Shown here: piece by piece, positions 57,066 to 64,000 of the stretch
Numbering within the stretch: the stretch's first letter is position 1
Layout of the letters: the number at the start of each line of letters is the position of its first letter
Assembly: GCA_914767715.1 (NCBI GenBank)
Contig: OU612066.1
Span: forward strand, 6,329,001 to 6,393,000
Direction: 5' to 3'
From: Membranipora membranacea
Lineage: Eukaryota > Bryozoa > Gymnolaemata > Cheilostomatida > Membraniporidae
Length of the DNA: 64,000 nucleotides
Made by a program: the position numbers and the translations under genes
Notes under the pieces: model-generated
Told to the model about the DNA's origin: nothing
What the model saw: only the letters and a program-made list of their open reading frames with translations
Databases searched by the model: none

Positions 57066-59080
57066 TTTTTCTTTCCGGAAATAGAGAACTTTTGCTCATA
57101 TGATCACTTATGTGTTCAATTCGTCTGGATCAGTTCCGGAGTTGAGATTGTAAAATGTCAAGGTGTTGTTGCTGGCTACTACAAGGTGTTCATTTATTAT
57201 CTCTATACAGCTGGGTCCACTACATCAATACAATAATTTGAAAGTCTTCAGAATATTTCTTTTCAGTGTGTATGCATTCACATATATTAGTACTTGATAT
57301 AGTACCTAAAGTGTACCCGCCCGAAATTCTCAAATGGTTTTCCCACCCAACAGCCAATTATATCAGATTCAACACATTGGCTACATACTTACATCTTATC
57401 ATATGCGGCAAACAGGGTAAACATGACTCTGTTATAAGCAGCGGTCATACGTTTAATCTTAAGAGTTGCTCTCATTGACAAGTTAGGTCAACCATAAGTG
57501 AGGGATTACATTATTTTTAAACCAAGCTATAAGCAAACCGGTATTCCGTTGGAATTTCGTGCCGCCAGCTATCTGAGACAAATTGGCATAAGGAAATTAC
57601 GTATATTATATCAGAATCTTCTCCATTCGGTCCATCTGAGACAAGAGAGTAGAGACTACCAGACACCAGTCTCATACTCCTGACTGGTGTGTCCATGTAA
57701 CTGTCTAACTGGTAAACTCCCTGTCACTTCTCACCATCATCCTATTAAAAAACCGCTTGGAATAGTGAACTTTATTGTGAGATAACATTTATGCACCCTC
57801 TTTATTAAATACCTGCTCCCACATAAACTAGAAGCTAGAGTTAGTGATAGTTAACATTGACGCTGACATTAGCCACCTTCAAACTTGCTGAACTAAACTC
57901 TAGCTAATATCTATTTCTCAAGAGTTATGCTCTCCTAGAAGAGGCGGTATAGGTAGAATGTAGATGGGAAGGCTCGTTAGAGTTCCAATGATGTTTATTG
58001 TTATGATACAGAATTCACTCATGTCTTCATTCTATATCAACAATGACACAGTAGTGGCTTGAACCCCACCAACAAATCAGTGCGTGATAATCTGTATCTC
58101 TAATGTGACCTTTTTTTGTATACAGCAATATGAGGGCATACGCTTAATAGGACCATAAGACCATCTCATTTCCAAACTTGTGGCCTGGTGTTGGTGGGGG
58201 TGAATGGTGCTGAGGATGGAAGCTCTCTCAAATTATCTTTTGAAGTGTACAGAAAATATATACTGAGAACATTTACTGATTGGCCGCGACCAGCTGCTAC
58301 AACATGCATGCGAATAGGTTCATGAGCTATCTTCTCATACCTTCTATACTATCACTTAGTGTTTCGGCTATGAGAATTGCAAAATTTTGAGCAGGTAAAT
58401 ACATACCTGACAAGTTTGCAGACTCAAAAATCAGGAGATACGCACGGACGAACTCCTCACCCGGAGTAAAACTCTGCGTCCCTGAGTGCGGTTGCAATTT
58501 AGGCTTTATATATCATTCCAAAGCGAAAAATTGACTGTTACATCAATTAGTTTATAAATTGCCTCATTTTAACTGATTTTGTGAATGAAATTGTCTGAAT
58601 ATATCCATCTTAGGAGGAACAGCCTTAATTTCACTGGTAGGTTAGGCTCTGATATTGAATAGCTGCATATAAGCAGTACTGGTAAATACATAGGTATGTG
58701 TACTGTGGTGGTAGGAAAACACATTTCCCTTGCAAAAGGTAGCTGCAAAATTTTAAGCGGGTAGAATATTCTCTTAAAACTTTGAAGGGTAATTGAGAAC
58801 TGAAAGCTTCCATCCTCACCATCCCTACCCCCAACTCACAGAAAGCCCAAAGTTAGGAAATGTGGTAGTCCTATGCCTATGGTCCTAGTAAATGCAAGGA
58901 GAACAGATTACTCCTTGGCAAATGTAACCACTCATCCCTGGGTAAAAACGGGCCCAATTTAGCAATTGATACAACATGTTGATTTGTTTTTAGTGGGATC
59001 AGTTGGCTGTGTCATATTCAACGTACAACTGGTACTGTTTGAAACAAAACAATCAATACACTTCCTACCAGTGAACTTAC
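57066..59080. other. Unassigned DNA with imperfect inverted repeat
   Basis: No gene recognised. About 65 bases at 58185-58250 are mirrored at 58770-58830 (GAGGATGGAAGCT and complement), which may be the ends of an element of about 650 bp. A small hairpin GACACCAGTC...GACTGGTGTG lies near 57659-57688. Confidence 0.4.
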
Positions 59081-59085
59081 CGCTA

Positions 59086-59256
59086 TCATATCAAAAAGAC
59101 CACGTTATCTCCGATATATGTAGAGCCAAATATGTCATCATAGTGAATACATGTAGTATCATCATCTGCCAGGTCCACCGATCTCTTCAGTATGAGATAT
59201 GCAGGGAATCTTGGGTTTTCTTCGTCTCCCCCTGTGTGATCTGTCACTGATGCCAT
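59086..59256 (-). CDS. Small ORF or first coding exon, unknown product
   Basis: 56 codons starting at an ATG (59256), with an acidic, protein-like composition: EENPRFPAYLILKRSVDLAD and IHYDDIFGSTYIGDNVVF are visible. The frame ends in TGA five bases before a consensus donor (GCG/GTAAGT at 59080). Either a short protein with its stop in the first exon, or an exon of a decayed gene in which the stop is a mutation. It is on the same strand as, and upstream of, the candidate exon at 55228-55382; a link is speculation. Confidence 0.4.
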   Translation of the reverse strand: MASVTDHTGGDEENPRFPAYLILKRSVDLADDDTTCIHYDDIFGSTYIGDNVVFLI

Positions 59257-59689
59257 TATTGTCTACAGATCCACAGGCTACTGTCTCCACATATAACCAC
59301 TCACAAGAACATGAGTCTTATCAAATACAAGATACCAGGATACTAGTTTATTCCGTCAACAAGCAGTATCATTTCAACTAACTAATCATTCATTCGTCTT
59401 GTTTATCAGTTTGAATTAAAATTACTAGCTGTTGGCGCCTATCCAAGTTTAAACAATCCGCAGCATTCACTTGTGTTTTTATCAGTAGAAAGTATAATAA
59501 GTATAGTTCCTATTATAAACCAATTGATGGACTGTGGTATTATAATGCTTGATTAAGCCATTCAATCTACAGTGTATGAAATGAAAAATGGACTGGGAGG
59601 AATTTTTGACTGAGATCGGGATTTAATTTTTTTTAATTATATCTCCGTCTCCAGCGAGAAACTAAACCCTTATTTGATGCAATCAGGGA

Positions 59690-60040
59690 AGTTGGTAAGT
59701 TATGGGAATTCACTGCTTTAGGTGGGCAAAGGCTAGCATGACATTTTGTTGCTCATAAATTACGGACTCAGGCTCAACATTGTTACATTTATCACAGCGA
59801 TCAATTGAGACACAAAATTATTATAATTCTAGCTCTTTACCAATGCAGATATGCTCAACAACTAAACTTGTTCATTTTGGACAACTACTATCTAACCACT
59901 TCTTGCTAATTATTATGAGTGGTGCATTTTTCTCCTCGTCTCCCCACCTTTCCTTATTTTTTAATGAATTTTAACTTTCACTGCATGAAAAGCTCCAAAA
60001 AAAATCATTGTAGATTGCCAATTAAAAGTATATATTTTAA
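59690..60040 (+). pseudogene. 5'-truncated LINE, same family as the one at 39.6-44.2 kb
   Basis: Encodes scraps of the ORF2 C-terminus (HSDQLRHKI, SLPMQICSTTKLVHF, LLSNHF) and then the 3' UTR with CACTGCATGAAAA and AATTAAAAGTATATAT. The same order is seen in the larger LINE, so this is a 5'-truncated insertion now decayed. Confidence 0.75.
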
Positions 60041-61560
60041 TATCAGACTAGCTAGTTGCTCAGGAACTTTTTGGCTAAGATTGATGGTGACTAGTGAGTA
60101 GTTCAAACGAACTGGCCATCAGATGAAGATAACTAGACCAAAGTAGTTTGCAGTAGAAAACCAATGTGGCAAGTTCTAAATACCGAATACCAAATTTGAT
60201 CTTGATCAGCTATATTTTGAGTGTACACTTTTAATTTTTTTTTCAGCATGGAATCAAGTAAATCTATGTCAATTTCTCAATAACTCAATTAGAATCTAGA
60301 ACAGGAGCAGCACTGAAGCAGCATTGAGCAGCTGGTTTTCAACCATCCATGGTTGTACATTGCAGACCATACAACTGTTCGCAAAAACATGAACAATCAC
60401 GAATCAACACTAGGCAGGCGGAGTGAATCCTGCTCGGGTTACAGAATAATTATAACACTTCAATTGCAAGTGATTATGTCTGAAAAGAAAATTAAAAAAA
60501 AACACACAATGTATTGATTGAATCAGAACCAAATGGTTAGTGAGGAGACAATTTGGTCAGGGATAAACAGTGAAAGGGATAAACAAAGCAAGGAGATATA
60601 AGTCTGCATCCGGAGTGGATCAGATCTGATGCATAGGCCTCGGCAGCTCCCTGCAAGGAAAACGAGAAAAATGCTACGTTTTTCTTACTATTGTGTCGCA
60701 AATAGTGCAGCTATTATAAAATAATCTCGTGCATTATTGTCCATGACAATTTTTCAGGAATCTCAGAGGGGATGTGACAAAGATCCCAGGATGGACTTTA
60801 GATCACATAATTATGCTTCTAATGGAAGCTGGAGGAAGGTTATAAATCTCCATCGTCATCTGTGCTGGAATCGTATGTGGATGCAACCAAGGATACAGGA
60901 CCAAACACACATTTTTTTACTATTCACTATTCGAAAGCCGTATCTTTATAAAATTCTTATGTAACTAGTTAAATCCAAGCATAGCTGGCCGATTCAAAAC
61001 TTCTTAGGATATTGGTCATTTTTTTAGGGGGAAATATATATAGTTTGCTTCATTTCACCGTTCCCAATTACAGAAATATGCCAAATGATCTGACCAAAAG
61101 CCAAGATTTGACAGCACACAGGGGCTGAGCAAATGTCATGAAGGTCTGACTTCCACATCTCATAAACATAACTCAGCTACCAAAGACATATCATGAAAAC
61201 TACTTAGAGAAGCCATGATACATGATTGGAGCTATCAGGCTTGAAATATCAAAATCACCTTTATGTTAACAGGAGTAACAGGCAAGCACAACAGGCCTGC
61301 AAACTTTCTTGTCTAAATGATGCAAACAAAGTATAATTTGTGCCATGGACATCTGTTGTTACTGGTCTTTTATGTTTTGTGTCATTTATTTATTATTTTT
61401 TTTTTTTTATATCAACTTTATTTTTGCTATTCAAGGCCCTTTTCAGGCAAATGAGAATATACTCACAGTATTTGGAATAAGATTTATCACATCTATTTAG
61501 AGCACTCCTGTACAAGGTAGGAGTGGGCAAGCTAGGGTTCAACCGGAGAGCTCACCTCCT
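60041..61560. other. Unassigned DNA
   Basis: No gene recognised. A T-rich run lies near 61394-61408. Confidence 0.5.
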
Positions 61561-61564
61561 TTAG

Positions 61565-61650
61565 CAGCATGTGTAGTGACCAGGATTCGAACCTGCAACT
61601 CTCAGATTGGGAAGCACGAATCCTAACCACTACGCCACCCTGCCACCCTT
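61565..61650 (-). repeat. tRNA-like sequence, probably a SINE head
   Basis: The minus strand reads GGGTGGCGTAGTGGTTAGGA (box A), CTTCCCAATCTGAG in anticodon-loop position and AGGTTCGAATCCTGG (box B with T stem). Both promoter boxes are good. The acceptor stem does not pair well, and the flanking sequence resembles repeat DNA. A real tRNA gene is less likely. Confidence 0.55.
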
Positions 61651-63600
61651 TTACTTTCATACTAGTTCGAAGATTGTCAGCAAATGAAGTCTAGTAATGT
61701 AGATGTCAATGACTACAACGTCCTTGGTGGGAGTTGTTACCTCGTTTTCTTCTGAGCAAACAAATCCTATCATCTAGCATAGCCATAGGATAGGGAATGG
61801 CGACACCTGGGAGTTTGAGACAAACTTCCTGAGGTCGCTTTTCTCCGTAGCAAATCACACCTTGAAACAATAAATTCACCAACATAGAAAAAACCGCCTG
61901 CGGTCACTATTATCCCTTAAAAATTCTATAATCTCTGTTTTGATTGTACGTCAATATAGCAAGTTTTCTTTTTCTTCTTTGGTCACAGCGCATAAACAAC
62001 ACTTTAAGAGGTCGTGTGGTATGAAGCCAATAAAGTTAAAAAAATTATAAAATTATTTACTTCATTAATTAATCAAACAACCAAATACTCTTCACGGTGA
62101 TATGCATAGCCACAGTGTCCGAACGGAGAATAAATTGATATTGTAGATCCACAAGCTCTCGTGTAATGGGAGCTTCTATGTGTCCAGGGTTCACCTCTAA
62201 CACCGCATATGCTCATCCATCTAATAGCAAGCTATAAATCACTAATTTGCTAAATCATTCCAGTTTTTCCTCGCAATTATTATTTGTTATGAAGCAGAGA
62301 TTTTATGATCACTGTGCATTGATATCTTTATCAAACAACCGGTGTCATAATTTAGGGGGGATGCAAGGGGGGTGTCTCCTTTCCTACTTTGTCTAGGGGG
62401 ATGAATCCCCCCTATTTATCATAACCCAGGTTACTGCCAGCTGGTGTACATCAATATGAGTTTTCCAGAATATGGCTAAAATTGATGCATTTTCATTTGT
62501 AATCACCACAGAGCTCTGGCATCTTGGCAGCCCCCTGTACTCCCGGCCTGGTTGGCATCCCCCTACCTCGTATTTTCCACTTCTAATACTGCAAACAACC
62601 CTACTCCGAAGTCGTTACGCTCGCATAAATACACCTTGTGAGAAAAATCAAGTTCAATACTGACACAAATTTATTATCTATGGCATTTAGAGACGTGATC
62701 AGTGATGATGACGTTTAATAGCTTGTTTTGAAGTCACATGCAAATATATTCCCCCCCCCCCTCGGGCAAAAGTCTGCAGGGGCTCAGGCTAATGCAAATA
62801 CGATTGTTTGCATGCATGCAAGTGTATGATGACACTGTTCCAATCTAGAGTTCATTTCAAAACGACAAATAATGTTTGTAAAAAGAATTAAAATCTTATA
62901 TCTAACACTTATCGCTGCACATTTCAAATACCCAGCCAAGTAAAGCAGCTCTCTTTTACCTTTGTGTAGATCACTGCATGATGCAAAGTTTCACCTCTGG
63001 CATTGATTCATTACCACTCTACCTAACTCTTATATCTCAAATCTTGAATCACATTTAATCCCATTCTGTTTGATACGCAGGAATATCACCATTATACCTT
63101 CGCCAACTTTAGTGGGTTCTCTGTAATCTAATCATGACTCAACCCATCATCTATTTATGCTGAGTATTACCACAGAGTAAGTATATATATCTTTACTCTG
63201 TGCTGTCTTGAATTTGAATTAACTAGGACAGCAACTGATGCTATTTTGACACATTGTTCACTCTTGGCGTAAATAGCGATTCCAAACCGCATACTAAGAT
63301 AAAAAATCTTGAAAATATCATAACAACATTAAATACATTCCCGTGAAGAAGACCCATATTATAGAATTAGATTGCAACCCCTATCAATCTATATATCAGA
63401 TTACCATTTGTTGGCAAGTATTGAACGTGGTTGCTAGAGTATTTATTTTCAAAGCCAGTTAATAGAAGGAAGTTTTTTTAACGTTTTCAGCAATTTTTTG
63501 TTTCTGGAGTTTTGCCTTCCCACATTGGTCGGCTAAGATTTTGCCAAAATAATAGTTGGCAAACAATGGTTAGCGTTTTTCATCTATGCAACATATCATA
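61651..63600. other. Unassigned DNA
   Basis: No gene recognised. G-rich and C-rich patches lie near 62353-62420 and a C12-13 run near 62750; the latter, with CTCGGGCAAAAG, resembles 4292-4330. Confidence 0.5.
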
Positions 63601-63604
63601 TCAT

Positions 63605-63692
63605 TATCACTATCACTATCACTATCACTATCACTATCACTATCACTATCACTATCACTATCACTATCACTATCACTATCACTATCGCTATC
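63605..63692 (+). repeat. (TATCAC)n hexanucleotide repeat
   Basis: About 14 units, nearly perfect, the last with TATCGC. An overlapping open frame encodes His-Tyr repeats but has no other coding support. Confidence 0.95.
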
Positions 63693-64000
63693 ATATCTGT
63701 ATGATTGAATGGAATGTTATGCAATCTTCCAACATATCTCCACATGCAGGATTTGGATCATGCTGGAGCCAATCTTAAGGTGAGGCCACACGATCGTATA
63801 AATTTCCACTAATTAGTGCAAATAAAATTTCGTACGAATTTAAGCCTGCAACACAGGTTTGTCTTCTCTGAAATTTGTACAAATGATTTATGGGTGTAAT
63901 CGTCCTCAGCCAATCAGAAGACAGGAGAAAGTTTAGTTAGCCCAGCTTTGTCATTATTTTCAGTTTCCTGTTTAAAATGGAGGAACAAAAGAGAAGACTG
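63693..64000. other. End of window, unassigned
   Basis: An ATG at 63979 (ATGGAGGAACAAAAGAG) opens a short frame that runs off the window and could be the start of a gene. This cannot be judged from seven codons. Confidence 0.25.

Noticed and set aside
61565-61650. Genuine tRNA gene
   Set aside because: Box A and B are good, but the acceptor stem does not pair, and similar heads in the window belong to SINEs.
63512-63778. ORF encoding a His-Tyr repeat
   Set aside because: It is the translation of a (TATCAC)n microsatellite with no flanking coding signal.

Overview
The window looks like transposon-rich genomic DNA from an animal, probably a non-bilaterian marine invertebrate such as a sponge. 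That placement is an inference. It rests on spliced genes with GT-AG introns, AATAAA signals, a Ly6/uPAR-type three-finger gene, a metazoan-style non-LTR retrotransposon with two ORFs, PIF/Harbinger and hAT elements, tRNA-headed SINEs, AT-rich composition, and no bacterial-type gene packing. Very little of the 64 kb is host coding sequence. Most of it is transposable elements of different ages, often nested in each other.

Layout. 1-8.4 kb: no recognisable gene; two related foldback MITEs and old SINE copies. 9.0-11.3 kb: a decayed, four-exon PIF/Harbinger transposase gene (HARBI1-like). 11.6-13.8 kb and 25.1-28.3 kb: two copies of a 1.85-kb segment, each carrying a different hAT insertion that the other copy lacks. 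13.8-17.2 kb: a CACTA-like transposase C-terminal fragment, then a four-exon gene ending in a 63-unit Pro-Ser hexanucleotide repeat. 18.2-19.9 kb: a broken non-LTR reverse transcriptase. 20-21 kb: poly-C-containing tandem repeats and the end of a hAT element. 23.5-29.6 kb (minus strand): a complete three-exon Ly6/uPAR protein gene. 30.1-30.5 kb: a hAT MITE with a perfect 8-bp target duplication. 33.7-37.7 kb: a large foldback complex. 38.3-39.1 kb (minus): a second Ly6 copy, broken by a frameshift and a SINE. 39.6-44.2 kb (minus): a nearly full-length LINE whose ORF1 and ORF2 meet at a TAATG stop-start overlap. 44.2-49.2 kb: two 925-bp direct repeats, about 99.6% alike, flanking a 2.57-kb palindrome. 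49.1-51.6 kb: a 2.5-kb inverted-repeat element with subterminal minisatellites and a 6-bp target duplication. 55-59 kb: two candidate host exons and a dimeric repeat headed by U2 snRNA sequence. The remainder is mainly unassigned AT-rich DNA.

The only clearly intact host gene is the Ly6/uPAR gene. The Pro-Ser gene is also open through four phase-compatible exons. No prokaryotic-style system or CRISPR array is present. The most unusual items are the U2-derived dimeric repeat, the palindrome between near-identical direct repeats, the LINE with a stop-start junction, and the inverted-repeat elements with internal tandem arrays. Coordinates of repeats were read by eye and may be off by several bases.
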